Of a DNA stretch of 64,000 nucleotides, positions 20,600-29,497 are shown in pieces. Source of the DNA: Bacteroidales bacterium (GTDB lineage: Bacteria; Bacteroidota; Bacteroidia; Bacteroidales; F082); assembly GCA_016281295.1 (NCBI GenBank), contig JAEEII010000124.1, forward strand, positions 1 to 64,000. Reading direction: 5' to 3'. Below the pieces are notes generated by a model that ran no database searches, was not told where the DNA came from, and worked only from the letters and a program-made list of their open reading frames with translations. The translations under genes were made by a program, and so were the position numbers. The number at the start of each line of letters is the position of its first letter. Position 1 is the first letter of the stretch.

Positions 20600-21397
20600 T
20601 CACTGTTTTATTTGAAAAAACGCTTTACCAGCCTCAGTCAGATGATCTTGCAGCGAAAGAAAAGGCAAGCCGCATTCGGGCATGCCGAAAGCGTAAGGAG
20701 CGATCTCGTAGGATTCATAGATGAAGAACACAGAATCGTTTTGAATCCAAGGCTCTGTCACCGGCATCGGGAAAGACTCGGCAGCATCCGAGAAAAGCGT
20801 CTCCTCAAAAACCGCGTCCGTTCCTTCCAGCAAAGGCTCGAAATATTGTTGTTTCACCGCATTGCGGATGATGTCGCTCACTCCATCAAGGTTAACAAAC
20901 ATCTGATAACCAAATTGTTCTCCTGTCTTTTTACTAAATGTGGCTCCAATTTTGGAGATTGTGCCATGGATACCACCCGTATAAAGATAGTTCTCAGAGA
21001 GGTAGGTCACATATCGGTCATTGTCCTCATCAAGGGTAATGAAATGTTGCAGGCTTGACTGCGGGCTCCCATTCACCGTGTCGAGGAACTCATCTTTCTC
21101 ATAATTCACCATGGCGGTGACATCTTGCGAATCACCGTCATAGTTCTCGCTCAGGAAACTACTAATCCATGCGATGATGTTGTCGCGCAAGTCCTCATTA
21201 TTGGTGACAGGCTCGTCCACCACGGTGAGATAATACGCTTTATCGTCATACATCCATTCTTCCATGGCCTCGGGTGGGAATTGCACGCTGTCCTCCACTG
21301 TGACTGTATTAATCTCAAAGGCATCACCTTTCACACGATGATGACATCCCGTTGACAAAAGGCTACAAACCACCAAAAGAAACAAGAGTTTTTTCAT
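20600..21397 (-). CDS. DUF3298/DUF4163 lipoprotein (RsiV-like domain)
   Basis: A 265-residue lipoprotein: the signal peptide ends in LLSTGC, with the lipid-bearing Cys near residue 18. The mature part begins with a DUF4163-like domain (VEDSVQFPPEAMEEWMYDD) and then the DUF3298 core (RYVTYLSENYLYTGGIHGT and TGEQFGYQMFVNLDG), ending FFIYESYEIAPYAFGMPE. This domain pair occurs in RsiV anti-sigma factors, where it binds lysozyme, and in many exported Bacteroidota proteins of unknown role. There is no sigma factor next to it. It is the first gene of an operon with the sugar transferase and has its own promoter. Confidence 0.8.
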   Translation of the reverse strand: MKKLLFLLVVCSLLSTGCHHRVKGDAFEINTVTVEDSVQFPPEAMEEWMYDDKAYYLTVVDEPVTNNEDLRDNIIAWISSFLSENYDGDSQDVTAMVNYEKDEFLDTVNGSPQSSLQHFITLDEDNDRYVTYLSENYLYTGGIHGTISKIGATFSKKTGEQFGYQMFVNLDGVSDIIRNAVKQQYFEPLLEGTDAVFEETLFSDAAESFPMPVTEPWIQNDSVFFIYESYEIAPYAFGMPECGLPFLSLQDHLTEAGKAFFQIKQ

Positions 21398-21422
21398 AAC
21401 GAAAGTGCGTTTATTCGGTCTG

Positions 21423-21430
21423 CAAAGGTA
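21423..21430 (-). promoter_or_regulatory. Bacteroidetes-type -7 element before the DUF3298 lipoprotein gene
   Basis: The minus strand reads TACCTTTG followed by CA, which fits TAnnTTTG, 26 bases before the ATG at 21397. It lies just past the terminator of the capsule operon, as expected for a new transcription unit. No convincing -33 box is seen. Confidence 0.5.
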
Positions 21431-21463
21431 TCAATATTTTGGGACTTGGTGAGGGATAAGGAC

Positions 21464-21496
21464 AAAAAAAAGGCCGGTGCCTGACACCGACCTTTT
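21464..21496 (-). terminator. Rho-independent terminator of the capsule operon
   Basis: On the minus strand the 12-bp stem AAAAGGTCGGTG / CACCGGCCTTTT (one G-U pair) with a 5-base loop is followed by a run of T. The arms lie at 21485-21496 and 21468-21479. It sits 50 bases after the DegT aminotransferase stop, the last gene of the long minus-strand locus. Confidence 0.8.
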
Positions 21497-21546
21497 CAAT
21501 AGCATCCACATCAGAATAATAAAAGATACGCCTGGGAATTAATCTT

Positions 21547-22806
21547 TCAAAGGATGGAAGCTTTAATAGTGTCAACAATATACTGTACCTGATCATCTGA
21601 GACGCAGGGACCGCTCGGGAGACACAGACCCACTTTGAAAAGCGCCTCAGATACACCATTGACATAGGATGGAGCGTTTTTATAAACAGGTTGTTTATGC
21701 ATAGGTTTCCATAATGGACGGGCTTCTACACCAGCTTGGTCGAGAACCACTCGCAGTGCCTCTACATTGTCATTAGGCTCACAATCAGTATGCGCATTGT
21801 CGGTGGCATGAACCACACCAGCAGCACCACCCACAGCACCTTGAACAACGGTCTTATAGGCGTTCTCTTGCCCTTTGATACGCAGTTCAGGAGCTACGGT
21901 GACTGTCACCAGCCAGAAGTTGGCATCGTAACGTTCATCAGGATTGTCGTGTACCTCAATACCTTTCACGTCCTTCAGTAGTTCTTTATAGAGCTTGCAC
22001 ACATGTTTGTGGTGTGCGATATGCTCATCCACGATTGACATCTGTCCGCGTCCAATGCCGGCGCAGATGTTACTCATGCGGTAGTTATACCCGATGGCCT
22101 CGTGTTGATAATAAGGATAAGCCTCACGAGCCTGGGTGGCATACCACATGATTTTGTTTTTGGATTCCATGTCGGGACAAATCAAAGCACCGCCGCCAGA
22201 GGTAGTAATCATCTTGTTGCCATTAAACGACAGGATGCCGTATTCACCAAAGGTGCCAAGCACCTGCCCTTTCCAACGGCTTCCGAAACCTTCAGCAGCA
22301 TCTTCGATGACTGGGATGTCGTAACGATTGGCAACCTCCATGATACGTTCAATGTCGTAAGGCATACCATAGAGAGCCACCGGCACAATAGCTTTCGGTT
22401 TTCGACCCGTCTTGGCGATACGGTCTTTGATGGCCTCTTCCATCAAATCGATGTCGATATTCCAGGAGTCCTTTTCAGAATCGACGAACACCGGCGTAGC
22501 ACCGAGATAGGTTATCGGATGGGAGGAGGCGCAGAAGGTGAACGACTGCACGATGACTTCATCGCCAGGGCCCACGCCACAGGCAAGCAATGCCAGATGC
22601 ACGGCAGCGGTACCCGAAGCGAGAGCGACCACATATTTCTGAGAGTCAGGAGCATTGACAAAGTCTTCAAGATCTTTCTCGAAGGCATTCACATTAGGGC
22701 CGAGCGGCACCACCCAATTGGTGTCGAAAGCCTCTTTGATATATTTCTGTTCAAGACCTGCCTCGCTCATGTGAGCTAAGCAGAGATAGATGCGTTGGGT
22801 TGGCAT
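21547..22806 (-). CDS. DegT/DnrJ/EryC1/StrS sugar aminotransferase (PglE-like)
   Basis: Read from the ATG at 22804-22806 (MPTQRIYLCLAHMS), the protein has 419 residues. The TTG at 22833 falls in a possible promoter box and is rejected. The PLP lysine is K198 in SFNGNK, with VIEDAAEGFGSRWKG before it, both typical of the DegT family. These enzymes transfer an amino group from glutamate to a nucleotide-linked 3- or 4-keto sugar. The PglE-like start and the PglC-type transferase (27053) and PglD/NeuD-like acyltransferase (29722) upstream suggest a UDP-4-amino-4,6-dideoxy-sugar such as a bacillosamine precursor. The matching 4,6-dehydratase is not in the window. This is the last gene of the locus. 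Confidence 0.88.
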   Translation of the reverse strand: MPTQRIYLCLAHMSEAGLEQKYIKEAFDTNWVVPLGPNVNAFEKDLEDFVNAPDSQKYVVALASGTAAVHLALLACGVGPGDEVIVQSFTFCASSHPITYLGATPVFVDSEKDSWNIDIDLMEEAIKDRIAKTGRKPKAIVPVALYGMPYDIERIMEVANRYDIPVIEDAAEGFGSRWKGQVLGTFGEYGILSFNGNKMITTSGGGALICPDMESKNKIMWYATQAREAYPYYQHEAIGYNYRMSNICAGIGRGQMSIVDEHIAHHKHVCKLYKELLKDVKGIEVHDNPDERYDANFWLVTVTVAPELRIKGQENAYKTVVQGAVGGAAGVVHATDNAHTDCEPNDNVEALRVVLDQAGVEARPLWKPMHKQPVYKNAPSYVNGVSEALFKVGLCLPSGPCVSDDQVQYIVDTIKASIL

Positions 22807-22830
22807 AAGGGTCATTTGTATTTCTGGGTG

Positions 22831-22838
22831 CAAAAATA
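22831..22838 (-). promoter_or_regulatory. Possible -7 element before the DegT gene
   Basis: The minus strand reads TATTTTTG followed by CA, which fits TAnnTTTG, 25 bases before the ATG at 22806. No -33 box is apparent, so an internal promoter for the last gene is possible but weak. Confidence 0.3.
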
Positions 22839-22856
22839 GAAAAAAAAGAATCTTGA

Positions 22857-24719
22857 TTATTCCATTTTATTAATGATTTTCTTGTATCTGTCCACTGTAT
22901 TGATGATTTGTCCATTATCGTCCACTACTGAGATACCGCCGTTTTTGATAGCAGTATGCCACATTGTTGCTTTAGGGAATTTTCTATGCTGATCCATCAA
23001 ATATGGAACTGGAAGAAAACCCTCAACAAATACTTTATAAAAACCTTCTGGAGTATATAGATTAGGTATAGCTTGTTCCATCAATGCAATTGACTCTTTC
23101 GCTTCATAATACAAAGCATCTTCACGATCTTTGACCTCAGCATTATATTTCATATTGGGAACAACCCCTAATGACCGTGCAATTCTATATTCATATAGAG
23201 CATTAAGAGTTATCTTTATACTGTCTTTGATTACTGGTGGAGTTGCTAACCGAACTGCTTCACAATAGTTGACCACGTGAATGATTTCTGGACTGTTGTC
23301 ATTTTCAGGCTCAAGATCATCCATCAGACAAGTTACTGCTGCAAGTTGAATCTTTGCCTCCTCAAGATCTGGAGCAAAATAATCCAAACCCGCTCGGGAT
23401 TGCAGGCTAACATGAAAATTATCATCCTCAAGTTCCCTAACCAACTTAAGCATGGTTCTGCCTTTTGCCAAATCTTGTACACCTGTGGTATATTTAGGAG
23501 TATTTAGCATATTTTGCAAAATCAAATGCTTAACTCCCATTTTTTTACATGCTTTGGCAGCTAGAAAACCCGAAATAATATAGGTAATGTCATCAGCACC
23601 TCGAAATGCAAAATGATGAGGCACGTTGGGTTCGACAGGTTTACCTGTAGTGACAATCCATCTCACAGTTTCAAAATGCTCTTTCAAATTATCCAAAAGA
23701 GTATTATGACCTCTTCCATCCAGTTCGTCAAACCACCAAAACGACAAGGCGTGCCAAGAAATGTTCAACGCCCGTTCATGAATCTTTGCAAGTCCAGGTA
23801 CATCTTTCGTCCCTGAATAAGTTCTCACGAGCATCGGATTAGCATTTTCCTTAATGGTACGGTATTCCATCTCTGAATTCACAGGAACGCCACCTCCATT
23901 AGCCAGACCTTCCCAATTCTCGCCAAAGTTTGACTGTGTTAGCTGAGAACTACCAATAGACAAAACATCGAGCAGCCTACTAGCACCTAATTCTCTGCAC
24001 CACGAGTTATACTCCTTCAAAGCCTCTAAACGATCGGGATTATAGGGGCCGGAATGCGTTCTGATGATTGGCAAAGCATGTTTCTCTTTCGCATATTGCA
24101 ATCTTGCAACATAACTATCATTGTTCTTACCGCATTCAGCATATCCATAATGATCCAACGGCTGCACCAGTTTATATCGTTCTGATTCAATCAGTTTTTT
24201 TGCAAAATCCCAACGCATATTATCGTATGGGTTGTTTTGATTCAACGCTTTTGGCATTAAATCTTTCGGCACATTGAGCATTGTCAAGGATTCAATCGGA
24301 GTCTCATTCCCAGGAAAGACAAGAACCTCTCCATTGGTCTTACCTTTAACCATTTCACATGTGTCAGGCAATCCTGCAAAGAAAATTTGTTTCAAAACGC
24401 CGCCGTTCTCCGCAAACATGTTGTCAGCTTTGAGGTGGGCGAATAATGTCATAAAATAATCACATCCCTCTTTAGGATCCAACCGATAGCTAAAGCCAAG
24501 CCTCGTTATTCCATTAGTGACAATCCAGCTTTTTACTAAGCTATAGTTATTGATTTTTTGAATCTGTTCAACCGCCTCGTTTACATCATCTTTGGAAACA
24601 TATACTTTATAACCACAATCCCTTAACAGGTTTGCCATAGTATAAACTCCCATTGTATGAACATCTACAAGGGGTTTAATAAAACCAAAAATATCATTAA
24701 GAGCATTATTATGCTTCAT
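22857..24719 (-). CDS. Cobalamin-binding, mutase-like protein
   Basis: A 620-residue protein. Residues 19-24 read DVHTMG, the DxHxxG motif whose His ligates cobalt in base-off B12 enzymes. It is followed by a helix ending in GYKVY, by GFSYRLDP (S77 in the place of the SxL motif) and by FFAGLP near residue 112, as in the B12 Rossmann domain. The larger remainder (about 170-620), with RTHSGPYNPDRLE, ANGGGVPVNSEMEYR and HFAFRGADDITYI, looks like a TIM-barrel catalytic part, reminiscent of glutamate mutase large subunits. Such enzymes rearrange carbon skeletons using adenosylcobalamin. It overlaps the preceding opine-dehydrogenase-like gene by 11 bases. The product is unknown; a non-standard amino acid for capsule decoration is inferred. 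Confidence 0.6.
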   Translation of the reverse strand: MKHNNALNDIFGFIKPLVDVHTMGVYTMANLLRDCGYKVYVSKDDVNEAVEQIQKINNYSLVKSWIVTNGITRLGFSYRLDPKEGCDYFMTLFAHLKADNMFAENGGVLKQIFFAGLPDTCEMVKGKTNGEVLVFPGNETPIESLTMLNVPKDLMPKALNQNNPYDNMRWDFAKKLIESERYKLVQPLDHYGYAECGKNNDSYVARLQYAKEKHALPIIRTHSGPYNPDRLEALKEYNSWCRELGASRLLDVLSIGSSQLTQSNFGENWEGLANGGGVPVNSEMEYRTIKENANPMLVRTYSGTKDVPGLAKIHERALNISWHALSFWWFDELDGRGHNTLLDNLKEHFETVRWIVTTGKPVEPNVPHHFAFRGADDITYIISGFLAAKACKKMGVKHLILQNMLNTPKYTTGVQDLAKGRTMLKLVRELEDDNFHVSLQSRAGLDYFAPDLEEAKIQLAAVTCLMDDLEPENDNSPEIIHVVNYCEAVRLATPPVIKDSIKITLNALYEYRIARSLGVVPNMKYNAEVKDREDALYYEAKESIALMEQAIPNLYTPEGFYKVFVEGFLPVPYLMDQHRKFPKATMWHTAIKNGGISVVDDNGQIINTVDRYKKIINKME

Positions 24720-25785
24720 GAGTAATATAATTTAAGATCTCTTGCTTACTTTTTCCTGCCAAACCCAGATTTTGCAAATTACGTCCATGAGTATGTAAAT
24801 CCTGACCCAGCAATGCTTCGCAAATATTAATCATCGATTTTAGCAATGGTGTATCAACACCAGCAGCTTGTCCTAACTCCATTATAGGAAGAACGCCGGT
24901 CGGGATGTCTTCTGTCAACTGTCGAGTAAAGATGGTTGAAGGAGATTTAATATCATAGTATGCTGGATTATTGCGCATTCTTTCACACAACGTGTCACCT
25001 TCTGTGTCTTTGTAAGCGAATTTAATCCAATCATTTACACCAAGCAAATCTATACCGTATGCTTTACCTACCGCAAGACGTTCAGCATCAAAGCGTTCAA
25101 TAAACGAAGCTACTTGATCTGTCATATCCCGATAAAACCAGAACACTTCATTCCTCTCTATCGTAGCCGCATTAAAAAGCAAGACACAAGGATGGAACAT
25201 TGCTCCAATATTCTCTAAGCTTGTCCTCAGTACATTGGTGGTTTTCATAAAGCTAGGATACAATGGACTAACTTTACTAAGAATATAATCTGTATCAGCG
25301 GAAGGAAGTGCTGAAAGAAGGACTTCGTCTTTAACACCAATAATATTGACAGTTCCGTTTTCGATTATCCTGCATGCATATACCAAAGTCTGAGCCTCAG
25401 CAAGATAAAAGCGAGCTTTGCATCCTGATTCCAACAATGCCTGCTTAAACACCAATGCGCCACATGTTCTTCCGGGATTCAGCACAATGACTTGACCATC
25501 CACTAAAAGCGGTGCGATACTCTGGGCTACCGCTTTATGGGCATTTGCGATGGTGGTTACCATGATGATATCAGCACCATCAACAGCTTCAGATATATTT
25601 GTCGTAATCAAGTTGATTTTACCAAAGCCTTGAATGCGACCAGTTAGTCTTATACCACCAAGTCGTTGCAATTCATGAATCTTTTCTTCAACTATATCAT
25701 AAAGAGCTACGTCATAGTTACACATAGCCAAATATCCAGCAATAGCCTGACCACCATTGCCAGCACCAATAACCGATATCTTCAT
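24709..25785 (-). CDS. Opine/octopine dehydrogenase family protein
   Basis: A 358-residue NAD(P)-dependent dehydrogenase. The Rossmann nucleotide loop GAGNGG is at residues 7-12, ADIIMVTTIANAHKAVA follows, and the C-terminal helical domain carries NIGAMFHPCVLLFNAATIE with the His of the octopine dehydrogenase family. The family reductively joins an amino acid and a 2-oxo acid into an N-(1-carboxyalkyl) amino acid; some members reduce simple keto acids instead. It lies between an ATP-grasp ligase and the cobalamin-binding gene, overlapping the latter, so the three probably work on one amino-acid-like building block. A second family member is at 57676-58764, with low similarity by eye. Confidence 0.8.
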   Translation of the reverse strand: MKISVIGAGNGGQAIAGYLAMCNYDVALYDIVEEKIHELQRLGGIRLTGRIQGFGKINLITTNISEAVDGADIIMVTTIANAHKAVAQSIAPLLVDGQVIVLNPGRTCGALVFKQALLESGCKARFYLAEAQTLVYACRIIENGTVNIIGVKDEVLLSALPSADTDYILSKVSPLYPSFMKTTNVLRTSLENIGAMFHPCVLLFNAATIERNEVFWFYRDMTDQVASFIERFDAERLAVGKAYGIDLLGVNDWIKFAYKDTEGDTLCERMRNNPAYYDIKSPSTIFTRQLTEDIPTGVLPIMELGQAAGVDTPLLKSMINICEALLGQDLHTHGRNLQNLGLAGKSKQEILNYITHEA

Positions 25786-25827
25786 AATAAAAGAAATTTG
25801 CGATACTTATAATAATTAAACAGATAA

Positions 25828-27051
25828 TCAATAGAAGTCATGACGCATGATATCATTCCCCTTATCATCCAAAACTTTCAAATGAGCATTAGCATATTGA
25901 AGTTTCTCTTGAACTTCTTTTTCATTGTCGCCAACCACAAGGAAACCTGCCACACGATCACTACTTGTATCGGATTTGATTATTTGAGCAGGAGCTGGCC
26001 GATAAATGAAATAACTAAATATATCACCAGTTTTTGAAAGCTCATCATAACCACTAAGTCCAGCATATTCACCTGGATAACAATACACATAACTCATTAT
26101 TGCATTGTTCCAGACCTTTTTAGGCTCCACATGAGGTTTTTCCCCCATCACCATCTGAACATATACTTTCATGATATCAACCCCAGAAAGCACTTGAATC
26201 AAATGGTATTTCGATCCGCCACCCATCCTTGCGCTGAACTCCAACACATTATAATCATCTCCATCCACAATCATTTGCACTAACAAAGGGGTGTTCTTCA
26301 ACCCCCAAGCATCAGCTATCTTCTGAGCAATCTCTTCAACACGTTTTTCACTAAACTTGACAGGAGCCGGATAATAGCTTTGAACTATAGTAAAAGACTT
26401 TGTGTTTTCTTTAATCTTCTTGGATGCCGTGACTGAAAGCAACTTTGCCTCGCCACCTTCAACATAAACATCTACAGATAACTCTTCTCCTTGTTTGTAT
26501 TCTTCAATAATCACATCGCCCGATAAGGAATAACGAAAAGCCTCTTCAAGTGAAACATTAAGTTCCTCTTTATTAAAAACCTTCTTTACACCTTTCGAGC
26601 CATTACTATCAACAGGCTTTACGACCAAAGGATAATTGAAATCAGGAAGATTACCATCCCATTGTTTATTGATATAAATATGCTTCGCAGTGGGAATGCC
26701 ACACTTCACCATCTTATCTTTCATAAAGCGCTTGTTTGTCAAATCTCTCACATCCTGTTGTGAAAGATAGGTGGGCAATCCCATCTCCTCCGAAACATAC
26801 GCCATAGTCTGCAATGGCTGATCGCCACAAGCCGTAAGAATATAATCAATCTTTTCCTCCCTTGCCGCTTTTAACACCGCAGCCTTATCCATTGTACTAA
26901 TTTGCAAAAATCTGTCAGCGTATGGAATAGCCCTGACATTGGCAGCCATATCAACAAGCAAAATCTCAACATCACCATTGAAATAACGACGCAATTCCTC
27001 AATCAAAGCGATTTGATCGTTACCACCCGCTAATATCATTATCTTTTTCAT
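25828..27051 (-). CDS. ATP-grasp ligase (carnosine synthase/carbamoyl-phosphate synthase-like)
   Basis: A 407-residue protein with the full ATP-grasp plan: an N-terminal Rossmann-like domain (IMILAGGNDQIALIEEL), PLVVKPVDSNGSKGV as the nucleotide-binding lysine and glycine loop, IIEEYKQGEELSVDVYV, and NVLEFSARMGGGSKYHLIQ carrying the metal-binding Glu and Asn-like positions. Enzymes of this type activate a carboxylate as acyl phosphate and join it to an amine. Two bases separate it from the sugar transferase before it; the opine-dehydrogenase and cobalamin genes follow. It may attach an amino-acid-derived acid to an amino sugar; the substrates are inferred only. Confidence 0.82.
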   Translation of the reverse strand: MKKIMILAGGNDQIALIEELRRYFNGDVEILLVDMAANVRAIPYADRFLQISTMDKAAVLKAAREEKIDYILTACGDQPLQTMAYVSEEMGLPTYLSQQDVRDLTNKRFMKDKMVKCGIPTAKHIYINKQWDGNLPDFNYPLVVKPVDSNGSKGVKKVFNKEELNVSLEEAFRYSLSGDVIIEEYKQGEELSVDVYVEGGEAKLLSVTASKKIKENTKSFTIVQSYYPAPVKFSEKRVEEIAQKIADAWGLKNTPLLVQMIVDGDDYNVLEFSARMGGGSKYHLIQVLSGVDIMKVYVQMVMGEKPHVEPKKVWNNAIMSYVYCYPGEYAGLSGYDELSKTGDIFSYFIYRPAPAQIIKSDTSSDRVAGFLVVGDNEKEVQEKLQYANAHLKVLDDKGNDIMRHDFY

Positions 27052-27052
27052 A

Positions 27053-27649
27053 TCAATTATCTCCTGTAAAAGGCCCAGTTGTTAAAATAATATCTTTAGA
27101 AGTAATTACATTTTTTATCGTAAGAAAAATAACCTTTATATCGACCCAAAGGCTACAGTGATCCACATACCAAACATCGAGTTTAAACTTCTCAGTCCAA
27201 CTGATATTGTTACGGCCATGAACTTGCGCCCAACCTGACATACCTGGCCTCACCTCATGACGTCGATGTTGTTCTGGACTATATAAAGGCAAGTATTTCA
27301 CAAGCAGAGGTCGTGGCCCAATAAACGCCATATCACCCTTAAACACATTAATCAACTGGGGCAATTCATCTATAGAAAATTTCCTGATAAATGAACCAAT
27401 TTTAGTGAGTCTTTGTGCTTCTGGCAAGAGATTTCCCTCCGAATCTCTTTCATCCGTCATGCTCTTAAACTTAATCACCTTGAAAATCTTCTCATCCTTA
27501 CCAGGCCTTTCTTGAAGGAAGAAAGCTCCCGCACCTTTGTTGGCAAAATGCAGAATTATTGCTATAATAATCAACAGCCATCCAATGCATAGCAAGGCTA
27601 TGCCCGAAATGATAAGGTCAAATAATCGTTTAAAAAAATGTTTATACAT
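27053..27649 (-). CDS. PglC-type polyprenyl-phosphate sugar-1-phosphate transferase
   Basis: A 198-residue monotopic enzyme with an N-terminal hydrophobic helix (residues 10-35), then QERPGKDEKIFKVIKFKSM, SIDELPQLINVFKGDMAFIGPRPL, and VRPGMSGWAQVHGRN. These are the conserved motifs of small phosphoglycosyl transferases, with the Asp-Glu pair in DELPQ. It should transfer a sugar phosphate from UDP-sugar to undecaprenyl phosphate at the inner membrane, starting the repeat unit of this locus. The DegT aminotransferase and PglD-like acyltransferase in the same operon suggest an N-acylated amino-deoxysugar as the first residue. Confidence 0.92.
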   Translation of the reverse strand: MYKHFFKRLFDLIISGIALLCIGWLLIIIAIILHFANKGAGAFFLQERPGKDEKIFKVIKFKSMTDERDSEGNLLPEAQRLTKIGSFIRKFSIDELPQLINVFKGDMAFIGPRPLLVKYLPLYSPEQHRRHEVRPGMSGWAQVHGRNNISWTEKFKLDVWYVDHCSLWVDIKVIFLTIKNVITSKDIILTTGPFTGDN

Positions 27650-27669
27650 AGTCTAATGCATTTAATTCT

Positions 27670-28434
27670 TTAACATGCTGTATATCCTCCGTCAACCACC
27701 AAACTGCTACCTGTCACCCATCGCGAGGCATCACTCAACAGATAAATACAGGCATTGGAAACATCAGTCGGTTTACCCAAACCCAAAGGGAACCCCTCTA
27801 CTCTATTATTTCTCTGCTCCTCTTCCATGGCATCCATGGCTTTCTGCATCATGGGGGTCAGCACAGTTCCTGGCAAGACAGCATTCACCCTGATTTCCCT
27901 TGGTGCCATCTCTAAAGCGAATACCTTTGCCGCACTCACCAAAGCGCCTTTGCTGGCAGCGTATGCCGATAAACCTTTGCGTGCAATCAAACTTGTGATT
28001 GAACTAATAAATACAATGGAACCACCCCGATTAAAAGTCTTTATCCCACATAGATTCCTCACAATCTCAAAAGCACTCAAACAATTCAATCGATAAAGGG
28101 ACTCAAAATCCTCTGGCTTTGACAACTTTATTGGATTGGTCACCTCAACACCCGCTGAATGCACAAAACCATCCAGTTTGCCATGTCTTTCGACCATCAT
28201 TTCTATTAAAGTTTTGATTCCATGAAGATCATTTAAATCAAATGAAAAGCTGTCGTTTTCCCCTTCCATCTCAGCCATCAGGCTATTGAGCCTATCCTGG
28301 TCGCGACCAAGAGCTATCACCCTTGCCCCCATCTTATTACAATCAATGGCGCATTGTCGGCCAATGCCCGAGGAGGCTCCTGTAACCAAAATAAGCTTAC
28401 CCTCAAGTGAAAAAGGATTAAACTGCTTTCCCAT
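27670..28434 (-). CDS. FabG-like short-chain dehydrogenase/reductase
   Basis: Starting at the ATG at 28432-28434 (the TTG two codons upstream is less likely), the protein has 254 residues. The cofactor loop TGASSGIG is at 18-25, and the catalytic YAASK is near residue 160 with the preceding Ser in FISSITS. The C-terminal WVTGSSLVVDGGY is typical of FabG-like reductases. It overlaps the end of the KAS III gene by 17 bases. With a KAS III and an ACP next to it, reduction of a 3-oxoacyl-ACP to 3-hydroxyacyl-ACP is a reasonable role; a sugar substrate cannot be excluded. Confidence 0.88.
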   Translation of the reverse strand: MGKQFNPFSLEGKLILVTGASSGIGRQCAIDCNKMGARVIALGRDQDRLNSLMAEMEGENDSFSFDLNDLHGIKTLIEMMVERHGKLDGFVHSAGVEVTNPIKLSKPEDFESLYRLNCLSAFEIVRNLCGIKTFNRGGSIVFISSITSLIARKGLSAYAASKGALVSAAKVFALEMAPREIRVNAVLPGTVLTPMMQKAMDAMEEEQRNNRVEGFPLGLGKPTDVSNACIYLLSDASRWVTGSSLVVDGGYTAC

Positions 28435-29494
28435 TTTCAACCTCCACTATTTCACTGATATGACAATCCACAAACGGGACGACACCTGTTGCCCAGGTCA
28501 TTCCAACACCAAAAGCACTTAACAACAACTCTTTTGGCCCATCCAATTTTCCTCTCAATTCACTTACAATGGTCAAAGGCACCGATACCGAAGAAGTATT
28601 CCCGAATTTTGATATTGTAGTCGGAACCTTTGCTGCATCCAGTTTCATTTTTTTCATAATGTATGAGTTGATGAAGCTGTTGGCTTGATGAAATACCACG
28701 TAATCGAAATCTTCCAAATTCCTTTCCGACAACGCCAACGTATTTTTGATGTCTCGAGGAATCTCACGAATTACAAAGTTAAACACATCCCCACCCCGCA
28801 TATAGCCTTGTTCCTCACTTCGCATATTCCCGAATTCATCGACCACTTTCTCCACCACGGTCTCAGCGGAACTCATCTTGCGATAACCACCTGCCGGAAT
28901 CATGATCAAATCGGCACGTGAGCCATCCGAATTGAGAGAGAAATAACTTTTCCCGAACTTGGAGTCGCGTTCAATCAAGGCCGCCACCCCACCGTCACCA
29001 AACAAAAACGCTGAACGACGATCATGTTTTGAATACACTTTCGAACGTGTCTCGCCATCCAGCAACAAAGCTTTCTTCAGATGGCTTCTTTCCATCAAGC
29101 CATATACTACAGAGAGTCCATAAATGAAAGCGGAACACCCCAGGTTGATGTCGAATGCAATGGTCTTGTTTGCCAACCCAAGTCTATGCTGCAAAGTCAC
29201 CGAAGTGGCTGGCATCCGATAATCAGGAGTTTGCGAAACAAACACCAAGAGGTCAATATCCTCTTTTTCAACCCCGTTATCAGCAATCAGCTTTTCAGCA
29301 GCGGCAAGGCACAGGTCGGACGAGCAGGTGTTTTCATCGACAAAACGGCGTTGTTCAACCCCTGTCTTATCAATAATTTCATCGACTTCCGCTTGGGAAA
29401 ACACTTCTGTATATTCCCTGTTAACGATGATCCGTCTCGGCACCGCTGCACTCAAAGCGGTGACACCCACACCTTCAAATTGAAGCAAAGCCAT
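28418..29494 (-). CDS. Beta-ketoacyl-ACP synthase III-like protein
   Basis: A 358-residue thiolase-fold protein with the KAS III catalytic triad: C120 in NLGCSAF, H269 in VFHQAN, and N299 in FGNTSS. The C-terminal half includes LLSAFGVGMTWA, matching the FabH end. FabH-type enzymes condense an acyl-CoA with malonyl-ACP. It stands 3 bases after a dedicated ACP gene and overlaps a FabG-like gene, so the three likely make a short 3-hydroxyacyl group. The acyltransferase at 29722-30366 is a plausible user of that product. Confidence 0.9.
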   Translation of the reverse strand: MALLQFEGVGVTALSAAVPRRIIVNREYTEVFSQAEVDEIIDKTGVEQRRFVDENTCSSDLCLAAAEKLIADNGVEKEDIDLLVFVSQTPDYRMPATSVTLQHRLGLANKTIAFDINLGCSAFIYGLSVVYGLMERSHLKKALLLDGETRSKVYSKHDRRSAFLFGDGGVAALIERDSKFGKSYFSLNSDGSRADLIMIPAGGYRKMSSAETVVEKVVDEFGNMRSEEQGYMRGGDVFNFVIREIPRDIKNTLALSERNLEDFDYVVFHQANSFINSYIMKKMKLDAAKVPTTISKFGNTSSVSVPLTIVSELRGKLDGPKELLLSAFGVGMTWATGVVPFVDCHISEIVEVENGKAV

Positions 29495-29497
29495 AGA

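Noticed and set aside
20399..21058. Open frame of 219 residues on the plus strand
   Set aside because: Opposes the sugar transferase and DUF3298 genes, both clearly supported; composition is basic and shows no domain.
25828..27051. Reading the ATP-grasp protein as carbamoyl-phosphate synthase
   Set aside because: Length is 407 residues against over 1000 for CarB and there is only one ATP-grasp domain; the context is polysaccharide synthesis.
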